Source of the DNA: Cyclobacteriaceae bacterium
GTDB taxonomy: Bacteria > Bacteroidota > Bacteroidia > Cytophagales > Cyclobacteriaceae
Direction: 5' to 3'
Assembly: GCA_025363495.1 (NCBI GenBank)
Contig: JANYDR010000525.1
Span: forward strand, 1 to 6,911
DNA: 6,911 nt
Below the pieces are notes generated by a model, which saw nothing but the letters and a program-made list of their open reading frames with translations, did not search any database and had not been told where the DNA came from. The position numbers were made by a program, and so were the translations under genes. The number at the start of each line of letters is the position of its first letter. The stretch's first letter is position 1. Positions 1 through 5,212 of the stretch are shown piece by piece.

Positions 1-351
1 ATCACTTCCTCTTCCATGATCAGGATGACGGTCGAGTATTGCGTTGGAAAGAATAACTTCAGGTTTATACTTGCGAATAGCTTTAACAACTGCAAGCTGA
101 TGCTCTTTGCTGTTTACAAAAAATCCATCGGGCAGTCCAAGATTCTCTCGGACTGATATTCCCAAGACTTTAGCAGAGTCTGCCGCTTCCTGATCGCGTG
201 TTTGTGGGGTACCACGGGTGCCCAATTCTCCACGAGTAAAATCAACTATCCCAACCTTCTTGCCAGCAGCGATATGCTTGATAATCGTTCCACCACAGCC
301 GAGCTCAGCATCATCAGGATGTGCTGCAAGGACCAGTATATCTAACTTCAT
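1..351 (-). CDS. bshB1: Bacillithiol biosynthesis deacetylase BshB1 (N-terminal part; runs off the left edge)
   Basis: Zinc-dependent PIG-L/LmbE-family deacetylase, expected to remove the acetyl group from GlcNAc-malate to give GlcN-malate, the second step of bacillithiol synthesis (BshA, BshB, BshC) in the cytoplasm. The first 117 codons are visible and the frame is open to the window edge; the family is usually about 235-240 residues, so roughly half is missing. The N-terminal motif AHPDDAE lies at residues 10-16 and DRHPDHGRG at 107-115. By family knowledge His11, Asp14 and His112 would be the three zinc ligands and Asp13 the catalytic base. The start ATG (351-349) shares bases with the trxB stop codon in an ATGA overlap, which fixes the start and suggests translational coupling. 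PIG-L enzymes act on several amino sugars, so the bacillithiol assignment rests on the close fit to BshB1-type motifs and on the redox neighbour; the general family is certain. Confidence 0.85.
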   Translation of the reverse strand, partial: MKLDILVLAAHPDDAELGCGGTIIKHIAAGKKVGIVDFTRGELGTRGTPQTRDQEAADSAKVLGISVRENLGLPDGFFVNSKEHQLAVVKAIRKYKPEVILSNAILDRHPDHGRGSD

Positions 352-1298
352 GAATGTGCAGGCTCTAATTCCCTGGCAGCCATCCACCGTTCAGCATCCA
401 ATGCACCCATACAACCGGTACCCGCAGCAGTGACCGCCTGACGATACACTCTGTCGGCAGCGTCACCTACTGCGAATACACCTTCAACATTGGTACGTGT
501 AGTGCCTGGCTTCACTTTGATGTAACCAGTCTCATCCATGTCAATCTGATCTTTGAAGATGTCGGTGTTTGGCTTATGACCTATGGCAACAAAAAATCCT
601 TTGATGGGAATTACTCTGCTCTCCCCGGTTTTATTATTGTAAACTCTCATACCATTGACCTCATGATCACCAATGATTTCTTCCGTTTCGGAATTCCAGA
701 GTACTTCAATCTTTGGATTATTCTTCACTCGTTCCTGCATGATCTTTGAAGCACGCATCTCACCTTTCCTTACAATGAGATATACTTTCGGACATAGTTT
801 GGAAAGATAGGTGGCTTCTTCAGCGGCTGAATCACCTGCACCGACTACCGCGACTTCCATTCCTTTATAAAAGAATCCATCACATACTGCGCATGCCGAA
901 ACACCTCGGTTAACAAAGTGTTGCTCAGAAGGAAGTCCCAGATATTTCGCAGTAGCACCTGTGGCAATAATTACTGATTCAGCTTCAATCTCATGAACAT
1001 CATCAATGATGGCTTTTAGGGGATAACCGGAGAAGTCGACCTTCGTTGCCAGACCATGGCGAACGCTCGTATCAAATCGCTCCGCCTGAGCCTGCAAATC
1101 CATCATCATCTGGGGGCCATCAATACCCTTGGGATAGCCTGGAAAGTTCTCCACTTCGCCTGTAATCGTCAACTGGCCTCCCGGCTGGCCACCGGTATAA
1201 AGGACGGGATTCAGCCCTGCTCTTGCAGCGTAAATAGCGGCTGTATAACCTGCGGGACCGGAGCCAATAATCAAAACTTTTACTTTTTCTTTAGTCAT
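348..1298 (-). CDS. trxB: Thioredoxin reductase (NADPH, FAD flavoprotein)
   Basis: Low-molecular-weight bacterial thioredoxin reductase of 316 residues, the usual family length. It passes electrons from NADPH through FAD and a redox-active disulfide to thioredoxin in the cytoplasm. Visible features in order: FAD dinucleotide-binding GSGPAG at 12-17; the GGQL segment near 40-43; the ATG motif near 112-114; the active-site CAVCDG with Cys136 and Cys139; the second Rossmann motif GAGDSA at 153-158 for NADPH; and the C-terminal FAD motif GDAAD at 278-282 followed by RQAVTAAGTG. The basic motif that reads the NADPH 2'-phosphate (HRRxxxR in E. coli) is VRKGEMR at 176-182. The CxxC separates it from the single-cysteine bacilliredoxin reductase YpdA. 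It starts 22 bases after the rpoD terminator and no good TAnnTTTG promoter is seen in that gap, so its promoter is unclear. It overlaps bshB1 by 4 bases. Confidence 0.96.
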   Translation of the reverse strand: MTKEKVKVLIIGSGPAGYTAAIYAARAGLNPVLYTGGQPGGQLTITGEVENFPGYPKGIDGPQMMMDLQAQAERFDTSVRHGLATKVDFSGYPLKAIIDDVHEIEAESVIIATGATAKYLGLPSEQHFVNRGVSACAVCDGFFYKGMEVAVVGAGDSAAEEATYLSKLCPKVYLIVRKGEMRASKIMQERVKNNPKIEVLWNSETEEIIGDHEVNGMRVYNNKTGESRVIPIKGFFVAIGHKPNTDIFKDQIDMDETGYIKVKPGTTRTNVEGVFAVGDAADRVYRQAVTAAGTGCMGALDAERWMAARELEPAHS

Positions 1299-1322
1299 AA
1301 ATATCCTAACATATAGTGCTAT

Positions 1323-1348
1323 AAAAAAGGTCTCTCCAGGAGACCTTT
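1323..1348 (-). terminator. Rho-independent terminator after rpoD
   Basis: A perfect 9-bp stem, AAAGGTCTC (1326-1334) with GAGACCTTT (1340-1348), closes a 5-base loop. Read on the minus strand the stem runs into a T6 tract (1328-1323), three bases of which can pair within the stem. It lies downstream of rpoD and just upstream of trxB, so it most likely ends the rpoD transcript. On the plus strand the following sequence is a poor U tract. Confidence 0.8.
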
Positions 1349-1366
1349 AATTTCTCGTTTATTATG

Positions 1367-1390
1367 GGCGACTTCGTCGCCTTTTATTTT
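1367..1390 (+). terminator. Short GC hairpin with T-rich tail, terminator-like on the plus strand
   Basis: GGCGAC (1367-1372) and GTCGCC (1376-1381) form a perfect 6-bp stem around TTC, followed on the plus strand by TTTTATTTT (1382-1390). There is no plus-strand gene upstream for it to serve. It may instead be one of the stacked 3'-end structures of the rpoD transcript or a dispersed palindrome. The fold is clear; the function is not. Confidence 0.45.
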
Positions 1391-1392
1391 AA

Positions 1393-1481
1393 ACCGCAGA
1401 GGCGCGAAGGCGCGCAGACGCTGAGGTTAGCAGTTTATTGTTTCCATTCTCAGCGGCTCCGCGCCTTCGCGTCTCTGCGGT
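1393..1481. repeat. Imperfect inverted repeat with 33-base arms
   Basis: The left arm (1393-1425) and right arm (1449-1481) are reverse complements at 30 of 33 positions, separated by a 23-base A/T-rich loop (1426-1448). The arms begin ACCGCAGAG and carry GCGAAGGCGCG. From memory, sequences of the type CTCTGCGTCTCTGCGGT recur between genes in many environmental bacterial genomes, so this looks like a copy of a dispersed intergenic repeat. I could not check that here. It lies in the 3' flank of rpoD, is much more GC-rich than its surroundings, and could fold into a long RNA hairpin in either direction. Confidence 0.85.
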
Positions 1482-1492
1482 AAAAGCCCCCT

Positions 1493-1507
1493 AACGCCGC
1501 AGGCGTT
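1493..1507. repeat. Small hairpin just after the rpoD stop codon
   Basis: AACGCC (1493-1498) and GGCGTT (1502-1507) form a perfect 6-bp stem with the 3-base loop GCA, 8 bases downstream of the rpoD stop codon. No T tract follows on the minus strand, so it is not a classical terminator. It may protect the mRNA 3' end or be another short palindromic repeat like 1367-1381, which has the same 6-3-6 geometry. Confidence 0.5.
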
Positions 1508-1515
1508 CAATAATA

Positions 1516-2379
1516 TTAACCAAGGTAAGGCTTTAAAGCCTTGCTCCTGGAGGTATGCCTTAACCTTCTGATCGCCTTTTCTTTAATCTGCCGTACCCGC
1601 TCCCTGGTTAGATTGAATTTTTCACCAATTTCTTCCAGGGTCATTGCATGTTCACCATTCAATCCAAAGTAAAGAGTTATCACATCAGATTCCCGCTGAG
1701 TCAACGTTGATAAAGCGCGTTGAACTTCCCTTCTCAGGGAGTCGGTCATCAGACCCTGATCAGGCATTTCTTCTCCGTCATTTTCAAGAACATCGAGCAG
1801 GCTGTTTTCTTCCCCCTGAACAAACGGTGCATCCATTGACACATGACGGCCGCTGATCTTCATTGTGTCTACAACTTCAGCCGTCGTCACTTCCAATACA
1901 TCAGCAAGTTCTTCAGGTGATGGTTCGCGTTCGTATTTCTGTTCGAGTTCAGAGAATGTCTTTGAAATTTTATTCAATGAACCAACACGATTCAATGGCA
2001 ATCGCACGATGCGTGACTGCTCTGCCAATGCCTGAAGAATGGATTGGCGTATCCACCAAACCGCATAAGATATAAATTTAAAACCCCGGGTTTCATCAAA
2101 GCGTTGAGCCGCTTTTATGAGTCCGAGGTTTCCTTCATTGATTAAATCTCCTAACGAGAGTCCTTGATTCTGATATTGCTTTGCTACTGAAACAACGAAG
2201 CGCAGGTTTGCTTTTGTAAGCTTCTCCAAGGCTATCTGATCGCCGTCCTTGATCCGCTTTGCTAACTCAACTTCTTCATCCGGCGTGAGCAGATCAACTT
2301 TACCAATTTCCTGAAGATATTTATCCAGCGACTGGCTCTCGCGGTTGGTTATCTGTTTGCTGATCTTTAACTGTCTCAT
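1516..2379 (-). CDS. rpoD: Primary (housekeeping) RNA polymerase sigma factor, SigA/RpoD
   Basis: Group 1 sigma-70 factor that directs core RNA polymerase to housekeeping promoters. At 287 residues it has the short form typical of Bacteroidota: region 1.1 and the non-conserved insert of E. coli RpoD are absent. Region 1.2 begins near residue 17 (LDKYLQEIGKVDLLTPDEE). Region 2 covers about 50-120, with the core-binding segment DLINEGNLGLIKAAQRFD (78-95) and the -10 melting helix GFKFISYAVWWIRQSI (99-114). Region 3 runs about 125-205 and region 4 about 215-280, where the helix-turn-helix TLEEIGEKFNLTRERVRQIK (247-266) contacts the -33 element. A rho-independent terminator lies downstream at 1323-1348 and a candidate self-type promoter upstream at 2445-2476, giving a likely monocistronic unit with a leader of about 60 bases. 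No Shine-Dalgarno sequence precedes the ATG. Confidence 0.97.
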   Translation of the reverse strand: MRQLKISKQITNRESQSLDKYLQEIGKVDLLTPDEEVELAKRIKDGDQIALEKLTKANLRFVVSVAKQYQNQGLSLGDLINEGNLGLIKAAQRFDETRGFKFISYAVWWIRQSILQALAEQSRIVRLPLNRVGSLNKISKTFSELEQKYEREPSPEELADVLEVTTAEVVDTMKISGRHVSMDAPFVQGEENSLLDVLENDGEEMPDQGLMTDSLRREVQRALSTLTQRESDVITLYFGLNGEHAMTLEEIGEKFNLTRERVRQIKEKAIRRLRHTSRSKALKPYLG

Positions 2380-2414
2380 GGGGCTTTTTCAGGCTTGATG
2401 AAACCCGCCTTCGT

Positions 2415-2428
2415 CCCGATTTGTCGGG
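2415..2428 (-). other. GC-rich hairpin in the predicted rpoD leader
   Basis: CCCGA (2415-2419) and TCGGG (2424-2428) form a 5-bp stem around TTTG inside a GC-rich block (2403-2445) that contrasts with the A/T-rich DNA beside it. It would lie in the rpoD 5' leader if the promoter at 2445-2476 is right. It could be a decayed dispersed repeat or a leader structure; no known riboswitch or ribosomal-protein leader is recognised. Confidence 0.35.
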
Positions 2429-2444
2429 GCTACGTGGGGCGACG

Positions 2445-2476
2445 GAAAATTATTAGCAAAAAATTGCTTTTGCAAA
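2445..2476 (-). promoter_or_regulatory. Candidate rpoD promoter of Bacteroidota SigA type
   Basis: On the minus strand TTTG (2476-2473) is followed after exactly 20 bases by TAATTTTC (2452-2445), which matches the Bacteroidota -7 consensus TAnnTTTG at all but the last fixed base. The expected start point is about 2438-2440, giving a leader of about 60 bases before the rpoD ATG. The spacing is within the usual 19-21 bases. A single mismatch and A/T-rich context leave room for chance. Confidence 0.5.
2456..2473. promoter_or_regulatory. Dyad in the spacer of the candidate rpoD promoter
   Basis: GCAAAA (2456-2461) and TTTTGC (2468-2473) form a perfect 6-bp dyad around a 6-base centre. It fills most of the spacer between the candidate -33 and -7 elements and shares one base with the -33 element, the layout of a repressor site. 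No known operator is recognised; A/T-rich dyads of this size also arise by chance. Confidence 0.3.
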
Positions 2477-2480
2477 TGGG

Positions 2481-2517
2481 TGAAAATGCATTTCCCACGG
2501 ATCTCACAGATTTAACT
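2481..2517. repeat. Intergenic repeat, direct copy 1
   Basis: A 37-base unit starting TGAAAATGCATTTCCCAC, repeated at 2526-2562 with three mismatches (period 45). Within the unit a CAC[A/G]GAT-type word occurs twice, giving an internal 9-10 base rhythm. The text resembles the CCACAGATTTCACAGAT family of intergenic repeats that I recall from many Bacteroidota and other genomes; this is recall and was not checked. Confidence 0.8.
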
Positions 2518-2525
2518 CGGTGGGC

Positions 2526-2562
2526 TGAAAATGCATTTCCCACAGATCTCACGGATCTAACT
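2526..2562. repeat. Intergenic repeat, direct copy 2
   Basis: Second direct copy, identical to the one at 2481-2517 at 34 of 37 positions. Its central part (2534-2557) is also the left arm of the long hairpin with the inverted copy at 2602-2630. Eight bases separate it from the first copy. Confidence 0.8.
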
Positions 2563-2625
2563 AGCAGGGTTTAGCGATTCCGCTAAGACCTGCAAGTATT
2601 CGATCTGTGAAATCTGTGGGAAATG
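2534..2625 (-). other. Nested long hairpin directly downstream of pnp
   Basis: The outer arms 2534-2557 and 2602-2625 are reverse complements at 22 of 24 positions. Inside them, 2564-2576 and 2581-2593 pair at 11 of 13 positions around the 4-base loop ATTC. The structure starts 12 bases after the pnp stop codon on the minus strand, so it would form the 3' end region of the pnp (or rpsO-pnp) transcript. There is no strong T tract after it, so it looks more like a 3'-end stabiliser or repeat-derived hairpin than a standard terminator. Confidence 0.6.
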
Positions 2626-2630
2626 TATTC
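2602..2630. repeat. Intergenic repeat, inverted copy 3
   Basis: Reverse-complement copy of the unit seen at 2481-2517 and 2526-2562. It contains GATCTGTGAAATCTGTGGGA followed by AATGTATTC and ends 7 bases short of the pnp stop codon. The opposite orientation is what allows the long hairpin with copy 2. Confidence 0.75.
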
Positions 2631-2637
2631 TAAATAT

Positions 2638-4779
2638 TTACGCCTGAGCTGTTTCTTGTTTCGCCGGTGGCTTCGGTAATAACACCTTTCTCGACAAACG
2701 GAATTTACCCGTTTTTTTATCGACTTCCACCAATTTAACTTTCACCTGCTCTCCTACTTCCATCACGCCATCCATGGTTTCCAAACGCTCCCATTTGATT
2801 TCAGAGATATGAAGAAGACCATCTTTACCCGGCATGAATTCAACGAATGCACCAAAAGGCATGATTGATTTTACAACTCCATCGTAAACAGTTCCTACTT
2901 CAGGTATGGCCACAATCGCGTTGATACGTTTCAAAGCACCGTCCATCGCTGCCTGACTGGTAGCAAAAATGCTTACCACGCCCTTCTTATCTTTCTCTTC
3001 GATAACAACAGTAGCACCAGTAGTATTTTGAATATCCTGGATGATCTTACCGCCGGGTCCGATTACTGCACCTATCAACTCTTTCTCAATAATAATTGTA
3101 TGAGCTCTTGGAGCATGTGGCTTAAGATCAGGACGTGAAGATTGAATTGACTTCTTCATCTCATTAAGGATGTGAAGCCTTCCTTCTTTTGCCTGCAGCA
3201 ATGCCTCTTTAAGAACATCATAGGTAAGTCCATCAACTTTAAGGTCCATCTGGCAACCAGTAATACCCTTCTCAGTTCCTGTTACTTTAAAGTCCATATC
3301 CCCAAGGTGATCTTCATCGCCAAGGATATCGGATAAAATAGCATAACGTCCTTTATCAGAAATCATACCCATTGCAATTCCGGAAACAGCTGCCTTGATT
3401 GGAACACCGGCATCCATTAACGCCAATGAACCCGCACACACAGTCGCCATTGATGATGACCCGTTGGATTCAAGAATGTCAGATACTATACGGATTGTGT
3501 AGGGATTTTTTTCATCGCCGGGCAACACTTGCTTGAGTGAGCGGAACGCAAGATTACCGTGACCAATTTCTCTTCGGCCAGGACCACGGTTAGGCTTAAT
3601 CTCACCGGTCGAGAATGAAGGGAAATTGTAATGAAGAATAAACTTATTGTTTCCGGAGAACATGGCTCCGTCAATCATTTGCTCGTCTAATTTTGTTCCA
3701 AGAGTTACAGTACTCAATGATTGAGTTTCACCGCGCGTGAAAACCGCTGACCCGTGAGCGGATGGTAAGTAATCTACCTCCGACCAGATCGAACGAATTT
3801 CATTAGTCTTTCTTCCATCGAGACGTACTCTTTCATTGAGGACAAGATCACGGCAAGCTTTCTTTTGAATATCATGATAGTAATGCTTTGCCAATCCTTT
3901 ATCTACAGTAGAGTCTTCAGGCAGTGTTGCGAAATAATCTTCAAGCACTTTACTGAAAAGCTCCGATCTTTCATTCTTGCCTTTGGTTTGCTTCATTGCG
4001 ACGGCGTAAGCCTTGTCATAAAGAAGTTTTTCAAGTTCTGGTTTCAATACCAGGTCATGCTTTTCATGACTGTAAGTTCTCTTCTGAGTTTTGTTGGTAG
4101 CCTGTGTCAATTCAATCTGCAACTGGCACTGGACCTTGATTGCTTCATGAGCAACTTTGATACCTTCCAGCATATCATCTTCACTAACTTCTTTCGACTC
4201 ACCTTCAACCATGAGGATATTGTCAATGGAAGCAGCAACGATAAGGTCCAAATCTGCTTTCTCTTTTTGTTCTAATGTTGGGTTCACGATGAACTGTCCG
4301 TCAACCCGTGCTACGCGCACTTCAGAGATTGGACCCTGAAAAGGTATGTCGGAAACAGAAAGAGCTGCTGAGGCCGCAAATGCTGCAAGCGCGTCTGGCA
4401 ATGCATTAGGGTCACCGGAAATCAACTGAATTATGACTTGAGTTTCAGCGTGGTAATCACTTGGGAATAAGGGACGAATAGCCCTGTCAACGAGGCGACT
4501 GATCAATATTTCATAGTCAGATAGTCTTCCTTCGCGGCGTAAAAAGCCTCCTGGAATTTTACCCATGGAAGCGAATTTCTCCTGGTAGTCAACGGATAGT
4601 GGAAGAAAGTCTGCTCCTTCTTTGCCGTCCTTGTTTGACACGACAGTAGCGAGAAGCATTGTATCTGCCATTCTAAGAACAACAGAGCCATCAGCCTGCT
4701 TAGCAAGTTTGCCAGTCTCAACAGTTATCACTCTGCCGTCAGGTAATGTGCACGATTTAATAATTGGATTTGGTTTCAT
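2638..4779 (-). CDS. pnp: Polyribonucleotide nucleotidyltransferase (PNPase)
   Basis: Phosphorolytic 3'-to-5' exoribonuclease that degrades RNA to nucleoside diphosphates in the cytoplasm, working as a trimer with a central channel. The 713 residues match the family length and all domains are present: first RNase PH domain (about 10-145), all-helical linker (about 240-320), second RNase PH domain (about 320-550), KH domain (about 560-620, with the GPGG loop at 574-577) and S1 domain (about 626-697, starting VGTVYDGVVKSI). Catalytic-site landmarks are intact: GPGRREIGHG at 399-408, ESNGSSSMA at 437-445 for phosphate binding, and GDEDHLGDMDFK at 487-498 with Asp488 and Asp494 matching the metal-binding aspartates. 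It follows rpsO with an 87-base gap containing a hairpin with a T-rich tail, so it is probably expressed by read-through from the rpsO promoter; no separate TAnnTTTG promoter is seen in the gap. Confidence 0.98.
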   Translation of the reverse strand: MKPNPIIKSCTLPDGRVITVETGKLAKQADGSVVLRMADTMLLATVVSNKDGKEGADFLPLSVDYQEKFASMGKIPGGFLRREGRLSDYEILISRLVDRAIRPLFPSDYHAETQVIIQLISGDPNALPDALAAFAASAALSVSDIPFQGPISEVRVARVDGQFIVNPTLEQKEKADLDLIVAASIDNILMVEGESKEVSEDDMLEGIKVAHEAIKVQCQLQIELTQATNKTQKRTYSHEKHDLVLKPELEKLLYDKAYAVAMKQTKGKNERSELFSKVLEDYFATLPEDSTVDKGLAKHYYHDIQKKACRDLVLNERVRLDGRKTNEIRSIWSEVDYLPSAHGSAVFTRGETQSLSTVTLGTKLDEQMIDGAMFSGNNKFILHYNFPSFSTGEIKPNRGPGRREIGHGNLAFRSLKQVLPGDEKNPYTIRIVSDILESNGSSSMATVCAGSLALMDAGVPIKAAVSGIAMGMISDKGRYAILSDILGDEDHLGDMDFKVTGTEKGITGCQMDLKVDGLTYDVLKEALLQAKEGRLHILNEMKKSIQSSRPDLKPHAPRAHTIIIEKELIGAVIGPGGKIIQDIQNTTGATVVIEEKDKKGVVSIFATSQAAMDGALKRINAIVAIPEVGTVYDGVVKSIMPFGAFVEFMPGKDGLLHISEIKWERLETMDGVMEVGEQVKVKLVEVDKKTGKFRLSRKVLLPKPPAKQETAQA

Positions 4780-4814
4780 AATAGTAGCGTCGATGAAGCT
4801 TTATAGCCTCGTTA

Positions 4815-4848
4815 TAAAAGCGAAAAGGGAACCTTGTGCAGGTTCCCT
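4815..4848 (-). terminator. Terminator or attenuator between rpsO and pnp
   Basis: AGGGAACCT (4826-4834) and AGGTTCCCT (4840-4848) form a perfect 9-bp stem with the 5-base loop TGTGC. On the minus strand the stem is followed by TTTCGCTTTTA, a broken T tract. Lying 18 bases after the rpsO stop codon and before pnp, it could end most rpsO transcripts and let a fraction continue into pnp, or serve as an RNA processing site. In E. coli the same gap holds a terminator and an RNase III hairpin upstream of pnp. Confidence 0.65.
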
Positions 4849-4866
4849 GGTAGTATGTCTAGTTCC

Positions 4867-5142
4867 TTATTTACGTAACTCAAGCTCGGCTATAATCGAA
4901 CGATAACGCTCGATATTAGTCTTCTGGAGGTAGCCAAGAAGCTTCTTGCGCTGGCCCACCAGGTTGAGGAGACCTTGCTGAGTGGAAAAATCTTTTCTGT
5001 GAACCTTCAAATGCTCGGCTAACGAGTTAATTCTGTAGGTAAAAAGGGCAATTTGAGACTCAGGGGAGCCGGTGTCGGTTTTAGATTTGGCCACTCCGTG
5101 CTTACTGAAAAGTTCTTGTTTTTTTGCTGAATCGAGGATCAT
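4867..5142 (-). CDS. rpsO: 30S ribosomal protein S15
   Basis: Small-subunit protein that binds 16S rRNA early in assembly of the central domain. The 91 residues are close to the 88-89 typical of the family. The conserved blocks are DTGSPESQIALFTYRI (23-38), the rRNA-binding LAEHLKVHRKD (41-51) and GLLNLVGQRKKLLGYL (57-72), and the protein ends LELRK. The position just before the GLL block is Gln56 where many S15 proteins have Arg. A strong Bacteroidota-type promoter lies at 5181-5212, giving a leader of about 30 bases, and a terminator-like hairpin follows at 4815-4848 before pnp. E. coli S15 represses its own translation through a leader pseudoknot; the leader here is short and I see no clear equivalent. 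Confidence 0.97.
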   Translation of the reverse strand: MILDSAKKQELFSKHGVAKSKTDTGSPESQIALFTYRINSLAEHLKVHRKDFSTQQGLLNLVGQRKKLLGYLQKTNIERYRSIIAELELRK

Positions 5143-5180
5143 CGGTTAATATTTACTGCGTCTATCATTTTTTAATCGCG

Positions 5181-5212
5181 CAAAAGTAAGGCAATTCATC
5201 AAAACCACCAAA
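5181..5212 (-). promoter_or_regulatory. rpsO promoter, Bacteroidota SigA consensus
   Basis: Minus-strand TTTG (5212-5209) is followed after 20 bases by TACTTTTG (5188-5181), a full match to the Bacteroidota -33/-7 pattern TTTG and TAnnTTTG. The -33 element starts directly after the permease stop codon, so the promoter fills the intergenic gap. The start point is expected near 5174-5176, about 32 bases before the rpsO ATG. It would drive rpsO and, by read-through, pnp. Confidence 0.75.

Noticed and set aside
218..433. Plus-strand open frame across the bshB1-trxB junction
   Set aside because: It is antisense to two well-supported overlapping genes, with no promoter or recognisable motifs.
1056..1316. 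Plus-strand open frame antisense to the trxB 5' end
   Set aside because: It is a shadow of the trxB frame; composition and lack of motifs argue against a gene.
1299..1322. trxB promoter between the terminator and the start codon
   Set aside because: No TAnnTTTG match and no TTTG at the proper spacing; the stretch is A/T-rich but unspecific.
1393..1481. Insertion-sequence terminal inverted repeats
   Set aside because: The arms are only 23 bases apart with no transposase between them and no obvious target-site duplication; a dispersed hairpin repeat fits better.
2481..2630. CRISPR-like array
   Set aside because: Only two direct copies with an 8-base gap plus one inverted copy; no spacers of regular length and no cas genes in the window.
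3865..4275. Plus-strand open frame of 136 codons inside pnp
   Set aside because: It lies wholly antisense to the intact pnp coding region, has low-complexity Phe/Leu/Ser-rich composition typical of a reversed frame, and matches no family I know.
4801..4817. Short TTATA/TATAA dyad upstream of pnp as an operator
   Set aside because: Only five A/T base pairs with a 7-base centre, easily explained by chance in A/T-rich DNA.
5143..5180. S15 autoregulatory leader pseudoknot upstream of rpsO
   Set aside because: The predicted leader is about 30 bases and A/T-rich; I could not find two pairing stems of useful length.
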